Source: Gentiana macrophylla
Lineage: Eukaryota; Streptophyta; Magnoliopsida; Gentianales; Gentianaceae
DNA length: 64,000 bases
NCBI GenBank assembly: GCA_026214975.1
Contig: CM047815.1
Location: forward strand, 65,727,852-65,791,851
Direction: 5' to 3'
The number at the start of each line of letters is the position of its first letter. The first letter of the stretch is position 1. Position numbers and translations under genes: made by a program. This document shows positions 9,974 through 22,397 of the stretch, in pieces. The notes under the pieces are model-generated. The model did not search any database. It worked only from the letters and a program-made list of their open reading frames with translations, and was not told the origin of the DNA.

Positions 9974-12900
9974 GTTCACTCGCTACTTTATTTCATCATG
10001 TTTTTTATTGTGGATTATCAGTTATTAGCTTCACAATCATAGCTCATTTGCTAGTATATTTCCTCTAAGATAACTTCTCAAGTTTTCATAGAGTAAATAA
10101 TCATGCAAATCATGGATGATGTAAACAAAGAAGGTGCTTCTTCTCTCCAGTAATTACTTGTAAATATCAATTGATATTCCTGCAGTCTGGACTCATTGGA
10201 CATGTATATTAGATTGCTCGTTCATATTGTGATATTCCACCAGTATTTTTAGGTTAATTGTTTAACACGGTATTTCTTTGCTCCCGCATTCAGTTTTTTG
10301 GATTAAAAAACGCATTCGTTCAAAGGTTACTTCGACAATTGGTGGCAAATTTAGACGGTCCTGCGGAACAAGGATATAACCAATCTGCCATAGTTAACGA
10401 GGCATTGAGGGTTGATGATCAAGTTCAACAAATTGATTTGAGTATACCTTCTAATCTTCTTCCATACAAGGAAAAACCAAGAGTCACGCTGCACAGAAGC
10501 CAAAAAGAAAAGCTGAGTAGTGTTAATTTGAAAAGTTTGACCAACCTTAAAAAGGTTCACTCTCAACATGGGGATCATAATGCTCTTACGTCGAAGAATG
10601 GATTGAGCTGTCAAGAAATCCAGAGTAATTGTGATCTTACAATTCCTAGTTCAGTAAAAGATGATGACTTTATCAGGTGTACAGGAGCTGGGGAAAAATC
10701 AGAAAACCTGAAACCTGAAATAGAGAAGAAGCTGTTACATTCTTCCAGAAACGATTCGCAATTAGATCTCTATGGTGCTTCCCATGATATCAAACTTGAT
10801 TCTATTTCTGCCCAAGAAGAAAGCAAACTTGCTGGTGGTGGAGGCTCTTTAGCCTTGGAAGGAAATGCCACCTCTACTAAAAGAAAAGAACCTGTAAGCA
10901 TGTTCTCAGGTCATTCTCATGATGTCCGTCTTCAATCTCATCAATCCACTCTAATTATCTGAATATGTCATTCATGAGTTCCCAATATCATCAATTCATG
11001 TATAAAAGAGTATACTTCCCCTGCTGCGAATCAGACTGCGTTTTGAAAATTGTTTGATAGAATCAAATTTCACTTTTCTATGAATGCTTTTATTATTATT
11101 TTTAAATTACTTCTCTTAAGCTTGATCTTGACAGTTTATTATTGAATGCCAGTTTGTTTGCTCTGTGACAAAAATTGAATATGAGGAAGTGAAAGAAAAG
11201 AGCAAGATCGAAGCAACTCTTGACTCTGAACTTTGTGCACCTGACACTTTTGATGATCAAGAAGGTATAATTGTCCATTACAGGGCTTGGTAGCATTTGA
11301 TTCCGTTTTATCATGATATATTTATTTGGTAAAGATCACTGAGTCATGTATTGGTGATATCAAAGGTAAGGTAATTGTTACTGACATGGCAATTTCAAAT
11401 GTTCTGCTGACTGAGACCCATCCAGAAGATGACGTTAACGCATCAAACTCATATCCCAGTTCTGAAAAGCCAGATTCAGATTCAGCTGATCAGGACATAA
11501 CCAAATCAATGATGACTCTTTTGCTCCCTCAAGCTATTCCTCTGCTGAAGACATTTTCAAGGAGAAAAAAGAAAAATAAGAAGTCAATGGAAAGCCCTAC
11601 CTGCATCTCAATTAAGGAAAATAACATGATCAACGAATCTCCAGGTACTCAGTTCAGTCTGAGTTCAATTTTCGCGATGTCGTAATTTGAAACAACATTT
11701 CGGTTGCTTTTCAAAAAAAATTGTAGCTTATTTAGTCTCAACTCATTTTTTACTTTCTTTACAAGGATCATGAACACCATCTTTGTCCAAATCTTTCTCG
11801 TAAAAACTGCAGGTAGAGGAACTACAGAAACGATGGAATTGAATCAAAGCAATAAACAACCTCATCTCCGTGATGTATCTTACGAGAATATGGAGAACCT
11901 AGAACTTGTCCTCCTCGATAATGCTTATAATGATGAAAATAATAATCATTCAGAGAAGAAACTCCCTCTCTTCCATGATGTGCAGCTGGCAGATCAATTG
12001 CTCATGGTTCCTGATACATATCAAAGCGAGGACATCCTTGATATGCAGTCACATGCACCAGATTTTTCTATTGAGGCAACTCATGGTAATACAAATACAC
12101 AGTGCAGATCAGAGATATATTAATACCTTTGTCCTAATGATGATGTAATATCCTGGTCTTGTATAGAAGCCTAATTGTATCCTCAAAATTGCATAATGTA
12201 TATACTTGACAACATTAAAGCATGTTGCTGACATAGGCCGTATCTTTGCTACAGACGGTTCCTCCTTTCCGGCTGATTCATGCATTGGAAATTCCGCTAC
12301 TTATGTAATGAGAGAACTACCTGATGACGAAAATCTTGCTGATTTTGATATGTCCACATTACCTGCACAAATTCACAGGTTGATTTCTTCTGATGAAATC
12401 GTGCACAAGAAAGAAGGTGAATATGGCTCAAACTTGAATGAAGATATCATGAAGAAGCAAAAGCAGAACGAGCTTGAAAATGTTCTCAAGTTGGTAGCAT
12501 GCTATGACCATCCTATGCCAGTATCAATGGTTCTTTTGAACACAAAAGGAAATATAGTCTACTTATGTGTTCTATGTGGTCCTTCATTAAAAAGGGATGG
12601 AACTATTTTTGTCTATAAGACACCAATTTCTGGGGAAGATATCGGATCCCCTTCATTTGTTGGTTATTCACCAGCTAATTTTCCATCCTCAAAAGATGCA
12701 TTTGGCAGAATGGTAAGATTTCTTTCATCTGTTCATATAATGTTTATGTTTACTTTCAAAAATTCAGCATTCAACTTTCTTCTTTCAGCAGATTCCAGTG
12801 GATAGTTCTGGTATACAATTTGCACCCAAAGCGCAAACCATAGTTTTACTCAATAGCATAAAAGTAGCTTGCTGCAGGTTAATTCCTTTTAGCAGTTATT

Positions 12901-15491
12901 AGTTCATGAAATTTCTCCTGATGGCTTTAAAATTATTCAAATATGAACTTACTGTCATTTCATTTAGGGAAGGTAACATATACTGTACATGTCAAGAATG
13001 TTCTTCATGTTGCCTTGAAGAGAATGCAATAAAAATTGTGCATGTAGAGGTTGGTTATGTCTCAGTGGTTACCAAACTAAAAACAACTCAAGCTGTCCGG
13101 TGTATCTTGGTTTGTGAACCTAATTATCTTGTTGCTGCTGACGAATGTGGCCGGCTGTACCTATGGGTCATGGACTCTAGCTGGAGGTGAGTTCTTTTGA
13201 GGCCGCACATTTTCTGTGAGTCCTATTTTTAATTCAACCTTTTGTGTTCACATACATGCCAATAAGCATTATAAATCAATCATTAACTTATGAGCAAGAC
13301 TCTACCTTACATGTGCACATTCCAAATATTTCCTGCCGGTGCCTCACTACTGCATGTAACCACCCCCCTCCCCCCCCCCCCCCCTGCTATTTGTATTTCT
13401 TTTTGAATGAAGTTATCTAAGTGTGATGTCTTTGCTTGCGCTATTGGTCCATTAGTCACCAAAGCCGCTTGTTCAATTGTCTAGTAATGGAATAAACTTG
13501 AGTGCCCTTATGACATCATTTACTATTTATTTTTTCAGTCTTAAATGGCTTAGCTTTGGGGATCTCTGATTGTGAATCGTGATTAATATTGTATGACTAA
13601 TTTAAGGATTCTCCATGCGTGAATCTGGTTTTCTTTTGAATATTTTCTTATGTTTGTGTTGTTTTCCTTTTTTTTTTCCTTGGGGGAGGGGGAGGTCGGA
13701 GTTTATTACAAATCTGAAGTGCAACATGTGTTCTCCTTGCATAGGTGTGCTTTCATCTTCTGACTGTTTATTGAGCTTCACCAGATATGTTTATCAATCT
13801 GCAGTGCTCAGATTGATGGATGCTATTTACCAGTGCCAGAAGTCATGTTTTCTCGCATCGTAGAATTGCAGAAAATACCAACTTGTGATGCTTTGGTAGT
13901 TGGTCACGATGGATATGGAGGGTTTAACTTATGGTATGCTACTTTTTTTCGTCGTAGGCAATTTTCTTCTAATTTCTCTGATATTTTATACATCTGCACA
14001 AGTTATAAAAGTTCTGCGGTCTGAGTTTCGAGCTACAGTGTTGGCCCACTCTGCAATAAAAACAAACTTTCACAACTTTTTCTTCGTATGGGTGGTGGTA
14101 TGTCTCCATAGAGTAACATGTGACACAGTGCCTGAAATTACAGACTACAGAGTCGAATCTCTTTTATTTGTATAGTTTTGTGGTTAACATTTATGGGCTG
14201 GCTTGTATTTTTCAAGTCATCGACTCCGTTCATGTACTGCAGAGAACCTTCTGGCTCCTTTGCCATATACTACCTCCGTCCTGAAATATAGGCTTTCATA
14301 TGTTTTCACACAAATTAAAAAAGTGGATAGATGTCATAACTTTTAACTGTAAGAGTCTAAGACCCCTTTGACGATCATTACTATCATTTGAAAAGTATTG
14401 AAAAGTGGTTGGATGGGTAATAAGTTAAGGGTAAGATGAAGAAAAATGTAATAAATGCTTCATTGGTATTTCATAAAGACTTGTATTACGAGAGAAGAAA
14501 AAGAGGCATAAAAACTTATATTATGGGACGGAGGTAGTACATATGTATACCACACTCAGGTTTAAAATATTATGCTTATCCTTACATAGCTGTTATGTTT
14601 ATTTTGTACAGGGATATCAACAGGCGCATCCTTATGTCCAAGTTTTCGATGCCAAGCACTTGTATTACCAAATGTGTACCAATCAGTTCGTTTCAATGGC
14701 AAAGGGATGGCCGTTTGTCTACTGAATTAAAGGCAGAGGAGTTTGCAAGTGAAGTCTTAAATGCAACAAAAATGAAGATTTCAGGAACTAGAAAAAACAA
14801 TATTCCCGAAACAAATGAACGTGAAGATGTTGCTGTCTGGCTTCTTGTGTCTACCATCGAAGATAGTCACCAACCAGTTGATGGGCAGATTTTTCCAGTT
14901 GGGAGCTGGCGGCTTGCTCTTCTAATCAAAGAGACGGTGATTGTGGGAAATTCTTTGGATGCTATGTACGTCCAAATCTTCTCAAATACTATGGCAACAG
15001 TTTTATTATTCTTCTGTTTTTTTAAACATAATATTTATTTATTCATGGGATACAACTGCAACTTTTATATTTACACAGGGCCGCTGCAGTCGGTGTATCA
15101 GATAGCCATGGTATTATGGGGACAAAAGATGGATTAGTGTACTTGTGGGAGTTGTCTACAGGAACTAAAGTCGGCATGCTACATCAATTCAAAGGTATTT
15201 TTAATGTTCCATGCAGCAAAGTTTCTTCATGTGCTTTTTGCAAGGGATCCTTTCTCTTCTTTTCTGATTGTTGTTTGAGTTCAGTTTCTTGTTACCTTGA
15301 TACGTACGCCCTATGTGGCAACATTGGTGCATTTGCTAAAGAGCAGTCTTTACAAAATCTTACTGATCGTCTTCCTTTTTGCCCCAAATTCAGGAAGTGG
15401 AGTGTCTTGCATTGCCACCGACAGTTGTAACGACGGCACATTAGCAGTAGCTAGTGATAGTGGTCAGTTGCGGGTTTATAAGAAGCTTTAA
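8442..15491 (+). CDS. FYRN/FYRC and WD40-like repeat protein, 14 exons
   Basis: Likely nuclear chromatin-type protein of about 1034 residues; no gene symbol is assigned. Exons, all GT-AG: 8442-8542, 9641-9748, 9839-9973, 10294-10893, 11135-11264, 11366-11644, 11813-12085, 12237-12712 (or from 12255), 12792-12877, 12968-13186, 13805-13933, 14612-14965, 15079-15194, 15394-15491. Phases agree at every junction, and the stop is TAA at 15489-15491. Exons 1-2 carry the FYRN region (LYSGQWE...KYWSCSR, then GKDRYPYPVGFKAIRTHNG), exons 3-4 an FYRC-like region (LLRGKRFSCKIDGLE, FFGLKNAFVQRLLRQL), exons 4-8 a Lys/Ser/acidic linker, and exons 9-14 WD-like blades (CGRLYLW, GYGGFNLWDI, DGLVYLWEL, SGQLRVYKKL). 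One base is missing in exon 1 near 8518: 101 nt are seen where 102 are needed. This is either a broken allele or a sequencing indel. FYR domains are known from histone-modifying proteins. Confidence 0.85.
12792..15491 (+). other. WD40-like C-terminal half (exons 9-14)
   Basis: Exon 9 gives a hydrophobic strand block (QTIVLLNSIKVACCR). Exon 10 encodes a Cys-rich CTCQECSSCC segment followed by LVAADECGRLYLWVMDSSW. Exon 11 gives ALVVGHDGYGGFNLW, exon 12 continues W-DINRRILMSKF and ends with SWRLALLIKETVIVGNSLDA, exon 13 gives GIMGTKDGLVYLWELSTGTKV, and exon 14 gives LAVASDSGQLRVYKKL. These are typical blade endings of beta-propeller repeats, although the canonical GH...WD pairs are degenerate. 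The CTCQECSSCC cysteines are unusual between blades and may bind metal, which is only an inference. Confidence 0.75.
14270..14537. mobile_element. Stowaway MITE in intron 11
   Basis: A 268-bp AT-rich element with ends CTACCTCCGTCC and GGACGGAGGTAG, flanked by TA on both sides (14268-14269 and 14538-14539). The terminal inverted repeats and TA target are diagnostic of Stowaway (Tc1/mariner) MITEs. It lies wholly within the intron between exons at 13933 and 14612. Confidence 0.9.
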
Positions 15492-17030
15492 TCGAGTTTT
15501 GCAAGTTTAAACTTATTCAATTTTGCATCAGCTTCTTAGTTGAAAACGATGTAAGTTTGTGAGCTATATCAGCAAGGTGCTTCCTTCCTCAAATGTGAAT
15601 TCAATGGATCTGTTTTCAACGAAACCCGAGAGTTCATGGCGTATTTGTGACAATCAGAAATCATAAGAGGCTAAATCTGTTACGGAGCTGTATAAACAGG
15701 TCACAGGGGTGGAGCTACGACACTGATGATGGTTAAAGCACAAAAAAGGCAATGAAAATAGCCGTAAAACTGCATTTCTCGGTTTGTGTGCCTCTGTGTG
15801 TGTGTAGAAGCTCTATGTACAAACTGCTAGTTTTGACATGTTGGATTTCGTTAAAAGCTCCCTACAGCTGGTATGATGAAAATATACTTGTTTAAATGTA
15901 TGATGCGTGCTAATTTTGGAACCAAATATGCTCCTGTGGTTGACTGTGAAATTGTTTTTTAAGACCGGTCACAAGCCCTTTTATCTACAAGGCATAAATG
16001 GTTGGGCAAAAATGTGTATTCGTTTTTTTCCCCTGTTCAGTCTAGAAATTATAGTTAAAATGTTTCTATTGCTTCGAGTATCATGTGAATAAAGTGTGTA
16101 ATTTATTATTGGAAATAATTCATAAAGAAACTTACATTTTAAAAAATGGTTTTATTCCGAGAAAAAGATATGAATAAACTGACTTGATCGTGATGCCAAA
16201 AAGCAGATGAGGGTTTCAAGAGTAATTTGGTGGTGTCAATAAAACCCACCTAAAACAAAAGTTCGAGTCTTCCATCACAGATTCGATTTTCTTCACAGAT
16301 CGTAGAAATAGAGGAGAGAGGTTCGGTCTGCACAACAATGAAGAAACCTCGCCCGATCCTTTTCCACCTTTAAACAAATGTCTTTTTTTCTCAATAATAT
16401 CTGAGTGCTATCCTCATCCATCTTCCTCCGGTGAAGTGCCATCTTTGGTTTATCAAATTTGTTTCGATTTTTTTTACGCTTTCCATTATTCAGCGTCAAT
16501 AAAAAAAATCCGAGTCCAATTCGGTTTTTTTTCTTTTTTCTTTTCAAGTATTAATTTCATTTTTAGGCATAAATAAATGAAAAGAGATTCATACATATAT
16601 TATCGATGTTCTTCTTTTGGTATCCATTTCATATCGATATATTATTGATGCATTTGAGGAAGACAAATCCCTCCGTCAGAGAATATGTTTGTTGTTGTCA
16701 TCAAGGAAGACTTCACAGACTTTAGACAACAACAAAAAAAACTAAAAATACCACAAGCTGAAGCCGAGAGCCAAGAGCCGAGAGCCGTGTGTGTCAAAAG
16801 ACACACCATCTTCTTTGTTAACAGGCAAACGTTGCCTCCAACCCCGACAACGTTTGAGAGATGGTAATAAAGATAAAGACAAGAGATAAAAAACGGAGTC
16901 AAAGAAGAGATCGAGATGATACTTTGTGGGGATAAATTAGTTGTTGAAATAAAAAATTGTTTATTTGTTTTTTAAATTATTCAAATTATATTTAAATAAA
17001 TATTTAGGTTTATCTCATATCATTTATCTA
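15492..17030. other. 3' flank of the host gene and intergenic DNA
   Basis: The first few hundred bases should hold the 3' untranslated region; AT-rich stretches suitable for polyadenylation occur around 15870-16100. The rest contains simple A/T runs and a short AGCCGAGAGCC repeat near 16760-16785. ORFs of 60-86 codons here show no domain. Confidence 0.5.
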
Positions 17031-17183
17031 TCTACTATTAAGAGCCAAAAAAAACTTTCCCTTTGTGCGTCCACGTCCTTTTTTTCTCTTGATGCATCTG
17101 GAAACGACACGTGTACAGGCAATTTTTTTTCACTTTTATCAAAACCGTGTTGTACTAGAAAGGAAAAATGATACCCAAAAATG

Positions 17184-17400
17184 CAGAAATTGGAAAATGA
17201 GGTTGTGTCAGTCCTGACTCTTGAAAATCACGTCGTGCCTTTTCTGACATGGAAATTCAGGTAAACGTAAGGTTCCTTACGTTTAAACGTAAGGAAGTCA
17301 CATATCCGTCTGCCACAAACCATAGATGTAAACGTAAGTTCCTTACGTTTAAACGTAAGGTAATTCAATATTAGGCAGTTAGAATAAATGTTCATTTCTC
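17184..17400 (+). repeat. Left terminal inverted repeat of the MULE
   Basis: Matches the reverse complement of about 27390-27632 with scattered differences. It contains perfect palindromes CCTTACGTTTAAACGTAAGG at 17275-17294 and 17341-17360. Further copies at 17401-17414 and 17420-17439 continue inward. Confidence 0.9.
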
Positions 17401-17774
17401 TACGTTTAAACGTAAGTTTCCTTACGTTTAAACGTAAGGAATCTATAAAGTTTTGAATTACTTATGTCTCTCTCTTCTATCTTCTTCCAAACGTTCATTA
17501 TCAGACAGTCCCCCACGTTTAAACGACGATTTTGCAAGAAAAGTTTACATTTGCCACAATCTCTCAAGTTCAATGGATCAACTCAATACAAAAAGTGTAT
17601 GTATTTCCCATGATCTTCTATTTACAACGTTTTAGGCTGTAATTTTTATTTCCCTTTATCTGATATGTATTTCCCAATTTTTAGTGGTTTGTAGTGGTTA
17701 GTTATGTTGGCCTGATATTGTTTAGCATGATTTTGTTGGTTTAGCCTGATTTTTTGTTTTCTGGGTTTAAGATG

Positions 17775-17895
17775 GGGGTTTTTTTTGAAGAACGTATTTT
17801 CTACGTTTGGACGTAGAGACCTGCATTTCTCTACGTCTGAACGTAAGGTTTCTACGTTTGGACGTAGAGACCCTACGTTAGACGTAGAGAACTGC
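17775..17895. repeat. Cluster of CTACGTTTGGACGTAGAG motifs
   Basis: Several TACGTTTGGACGTA-type units, a variant of the terminal TACGTTTAAACGTA palindrome, occur between 17800 and 17892 inside the left arm of the MULE. Confidence 0.8.
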
Positions 17896-18004
17896 AGATT
17901 TCCAGTTTATATGGTTTAGGTTGATTGTAATTTGATAAAAACATGCAATTTGTGGCTAGGTAAGTTTACATTGGGAAATGGAAGTTGATAGTGTATGGGT
18001 ATGG

Positions 18005-18345
18005 TGTTACTATGCATTTTTTCATGTATATGTTCATGTTGAGATTGATTGAGGTTTGTTGGTGAGATTGATGGTTTGATCGTGCATAAGGGTGCTGTTC
18101 CTACCCAAAATGGTACTGAAAATGGCTCTGTTTTTCAGAAACCATTGTCATTGGAAATATTGATCACACTTACTAGGCATTTTTTCATGTATATGTTCAT
18201 GTTGAGATTGATTGAGGTTTGATGGTGAGATTGATGGTTTGATCGTGCATAAGGGTGATGTTCCTACCCAAAATGGTACTGAAAATGGCTCTGTTTTTCA
18301 GAGACCATTGTTATTGGAAATATTGATCACACTTACACTTACATT
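18005..18345. repeat. Subterminal direct duplication, with an inverted copy at 26530-26640
   Basis: The stretch from CATTTTTTCATGTATATGTT through GGTGCTGTTCCTACCCAAAA to GAAATATTGATCACACTTAC occurs twice in tandem (about 18010-18172 and 18177-18340). Its 3' part recurs inverted at about 26530-26640, so the MULE arms are longer inverted repeats than the terminal 200 bp alone. Confidence 0.85.
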
Positions 18346-18594
18346 AATCATTTAGGTATTAGTAGCTCTATTATTTCTTCTTTGGTAGTAGATGTACTAT
18401 ATAGTTGATTTACTTCACAATGTTAGTGTATAAAGCGTGTGATTGACTAGTATATGTGTGTGATTGACTTGAAACAATGCTATTTGTTAACAGTTGATTG
18501 GCCCTCATGGTTCTGATGTCTACAAAGTAAAGGAAAATTTGACATGGACTTTTAGAGGGAAAAGACCAAGCTTCGGGATCTTCTTGAAATTCAC

Positions 18595-21500
18595 ATGAGA
18601 AGGATCGGATTTGAGGGAACATTGAAAGGTGGGGTTTTTCGACAATTCATCGAAATGTACGAGGAGTGGCAGTTTTCCTCCAAAGTTTTGCAATATGTAT
18701 GTTTCAGTGCCGTTTATCCGAATGTGTCCAGTGAGCTTCATTTTAGATTTGGTGAGACGACCGTGAAGTTCGGTAGGCGGGAGTTTTGCATGATTACCGG
18801 TTTTAGGTTTGGTGATCTCCCGGAAGCTCCCAAACGTTATTCTAGGTGTTTTGCTGAGGGGACATACGGCCACATCCATCATCCTAACCAAAGACCGATC
18901 ACCATACCGGATATTGAGAGATGGTTATTGGATGAGGATGAGCATCCTGAAGTTCTATACCGTGTAGGTTTAGTCTACCTTATTCACGGGATTATGATGG
19001 GTCATGATGAGACTACTAAGGTACCTCGTGAGACCTTCTATTTGGTCGAGAATGTAGAAGGCCTAAATGACTTTCCATAGGGTACTTGGTTGTGGGATCA
19101 GACTTATAGAAAGATCTGTCACATGATGAATACCTACAAGGAAAGTCCAGAAGGCCGGGTGACGATACAAGGGGTTATACATGCCTTACAATTTTGGGCT
19201 TACGAGACCCTCCAGGACATTGATGTTCCGACTATTGCTGCCACCCTCAGAGCTCCTGATGCGGCTCCTCGGATGATGAGATGGAGTTGCAAGAGTACCC
19301 CTCCGCAATGGAAGGGGTTGTTGGCGAAGTCAATGAAGGTAATAAGCTTAATAAACATTTTCTTTTAATTATATCCGGTATGGTTAAACATTTGTTATTG
19401 TTAATTCTAATGAAATATACATTGTTTGCAGAGCCGTGTTATAGGATATCTGGCTGCAAGGGAAGTTGATAGGGAGTTGATGCTAGATAGGGGCATCCCT
19501 GATGCGGAGATTAATGAGCCGCCACGTGTGATCACTCGGCATGTACCAATTGCACGGCCACCTCCTAGACGTCTATCTACTACACAGCAGCCACGCTCTA
19601 CTACACAACAGTCAGCCTCTACTTCACAGTTCACATCCCTCTACTTCACAACAGTCAACCCTTTTACCTCCTCATTCACGACGTGTGCACGCCCTCTACC
19701 TTTGAGATGCTACTGAGCGTAAGAAGATGAATCTGATAAAGAAGATGAAGTTGCTGGGCTTTATAGGGCTGTGAAGAAAAGGATAAATAATGGGCTGAAT
19801 GACATTCGGGAGGAAATTCGCCGGCAGAATGAAGAGAACCGGCAAGTACTTCGAGGGGTTATACAACGGCAGAATGAGCATGGGGCGATACTTCTTGAAC
19901 TTAAGGGGTTGATGCAAACGCCGCTATCCGGATCAGTACAAAATTATTTCATTGTCAATTTCTTTATCGATAAATTTAGTTCTATGTATTATGATACTAA
20001 CCGGGCAACATCTTTTCGATCTACCCCTCATCGGCCTCCACCTCCTCCACACGATAATCTTGACCGGCCACATCTTCTCGGTTTGCCCCGATCGATCGCT
20101 CTACAGTGGTCATCATATCGATCAAGATACCGATCGATCTACACTGTCAAGATACTCATCGACCTCCACACTGTCAAGATATCGCATCATCATACTCATC
20201 CATCGCCTACCCCGTCCGAAGACCCGATGATGATGTTCGGGTATGATAAGATTCTTGCAGGAGTTTCCCAACCCGGACAAGAGGGAGTGCAGCTGGAGGG
20301 AGTTCAGAAGGAGGGAGTCGAGAAGGATTTCGTCGATGATTTATTCGTGGAGGATCCTTATATGGAGACTACGTTTGATTCGGGTAAGCATTATGTTATT
20401 TATATCTGATTATTGTTTAGTAGGTTTATTTATATTGAATTTTGTATTATTAACATAGATATTGTTTGTTATCGTGAATTGATGAGAGTGCCTATTTTGA
20501 TGCGAGATCAAGATGCTACTACCGAGGCTACGACCCCTCCCCCTCCCGAGGCTACGCCCCCTCCCCCTCCCGAGGCTACGACCATCCAGGCATCGGTTGT
20601 GGAGTCTGAGATGGATTATAGTAAGTTATTTGATTTTTAATTTCGAACTTATAAATTATATTGTGAAAAACTATCTAACTTGATCATGTATTGAATTTTG
20701 TTTAGCTGGTGGTCCAAGTGTTGTACAATTGGGTAAACGAAAGACGGATGATGCAATTGACAGAAGATTGACGACCCGTCAGACTACTAGCCGACCACGG
20801 TATTTAACTGATGGGTCGCACCTAGTCAGTCTGCCCGGTGATAATGTTGTGAGATGGACACCGTTGAAAAAGTTTCCGGATGAGCTGCCAACAAGAACAT
20901 CCGCCCCCAATTGAGATTCCCACTGGGTACGCAGCTGGTTTCCGCCTTACAGAACCGATGGGCAAGGCGTGGTTCACACGTCTCCATGACCCTCTTAAAG
21001 AGTTAGACTGAGAAGTATATTCTTGTGACTTCATTTTCATATTTCTGAAATTTCCATATTTCTGATTTCATTATCTCTAACTTATTTTTGCATGCGTCTG
21101 AAGATGTCGATGCGATATCTGGACTCATTAGCGGCAAATGGAAGCACGTCTAGAATGCTTTCAACCGCATACGGCCATTGCATACTCTGATTTAGCCACC
21201 TTTTGCAGCCAAGGTCATGTAGATCAGGGAAAGCCGCCAGACACAAAGGACATTCCAGAATTTGTGTATCAGTACGTCAAGCAATGGGATGAAAACACCG
21301 TGATATACATTCCCTGGTCCATTAGTCATGCTCACTGGGCAGCTGTCCAAGTGTCTATTCGCGACTGGAAGATTAGGGTGTGGGATTGTCTGTCAGGGAA
21401 TAAGTATAAGGCTAATGTGAAGAGCAACATCAAAGCGTGGGGTGTTTCGTTTAGGAGAGTGTTGGAGACGGATGCTCGTCTACGTCAACTCCCACAAATG

Positions 21501-21777
21501 GTTGATCCAGAGAAGCCTCCTTTTGATGTCAGAGTAGTAAAACCTGAATTCGTACCACAAATACCAATTCCGTAAATGTTATAAACTTCAAACTATTTAT
21601 CATATTATACAGTTTACACTATTCATATTATACATGGGTGACTGTGGGGTATACACGGTCAAGTTCATTGAGCATTTGATGCACAACGAAAGGTTTACTC
21701 TGATCCAACATGACAATATGCCGTTGCTAAGAAAGAAACTTTGTGTGCAGCTATTTAATCAAATAGTAGATATATAG
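18595..21777 (+). pseudogene. DUF1985 / Ulp1-type C48 cysteine protease gene of the MULE, broken
   Basis: The plant transposon-borne class of SUMO-protease-like genes. The N-terminal DUF1985 region (18595-19350) reads FGRREFCMITGFRFG and LVYLIHGIMMG. A TAG at 19078-19080 then replaces the Trp of the conserved FPWGTW motif, and the same frame continues (LWDQTYRKICHMM) to a donor near 19337. A charged coiled-coil-like part follows (19771-19930, IRRQNEENRQVL). A Pro-rich linker (20520-20600) and a KRKTDDAIDRR segment (20729-20914) come next. The protease core is at 21138-21777: His in SHAHWAAV (21333), Asp in RVWDC (21384) and, after a short intron-like gap, Cys in GDCGVYTVKFI (21643). The triad is present, but stops and frame changes near 19640-19720, 20910 and 21110 break the gene. 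Cleaving SUMO or a related modifier is the family role. Confidence 0.8.
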
Positions 21778-21954
21778 GTATTTTCGTGTATGTTGTTTTG
21801 ACAAACTTTGTGTAGGTATTTTTGGTGTATGTTATTTTTGGTATTTTGTTGTGTGTTGTTAGCCATTTATATTTTGGGTGTATGTTGTTTTGATGAGTAT
21901 TCAAATTCAAGTCATTATTTACACCATCTCTGTATCGAATTATATAACAACTTA

Positions 21955-22395
21955 AAATGCAACATTCTATGTGAATTTCTCTATGTCCAAACGTAGGGAA
22001 TTTAACATTCTCTACGTCGGAACGTAGAGAACCTATGTCCAAACGTAGAGAACCTAGTCCAAATGTAGGATGCAACATTTTCTACGTTGGAGCGTATAGA
22101 ACCTACGTCCAAACATAGGGAATGCAACATTCTCTACGTCCAAACGTAGTTTTTCTACGTTTAAGTGCATTTCTCTACGTTTGGCAGTGGTAGATGGCAA
22201 TTATTGTTGTTGTACAAGTACTTGTTCAATATACACCACATGAACGAGCCATTTCTCTCATTTCTTCAAACTCTTTTAAGTTCATCTGAATTTTCTAACC
22301 ACTTCTTCATCTTTAAAATCCATTTCTTCATCATTCAAGTAGTCAATTTAAACTAACCACTTCTTCACCTTTCAATTTATAATCTACACTGAAGC
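21955..22395. repeat. Internal inverted copy of the right MULE arm, upstream of the B3 gene
   Basis: 21960-22190 holds about eight CTACGTCCAAACGTAG-type motifs. The following bases (GTGGTAGATGGCAATTATTG, ACTTGTTCAATATACACCAC, TTCTAACCACTTCTTCATCT) match the reverse complement of 27130-27310. The right subterminal region thus exists twice, in opposite orientation: once upstream of the B3 gene and once upstream of the transposase. The terminal CAGAAATT end is absent here. Confidence 0.85.
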
Positions 22396-22397
22396 AA

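Noticed and set aside
10351..10614. Minus-strand ORF within exon 4
   Set aside because: Shadow of the FYR/WD40 gene; no domain.
11335..11365. Longer exon 6 starting at 11335
   Set aside because: From the phase-1 end of exon 5 it meets a stop (TGA) at once; the acceptor at 11365/11366 keeps the frame.
17184..17560. CRISPR-like array
   Set aside because: The repeats are palindromic motifs with irregular spacing and no spacer structure, inside a eukaryotic transposon end.
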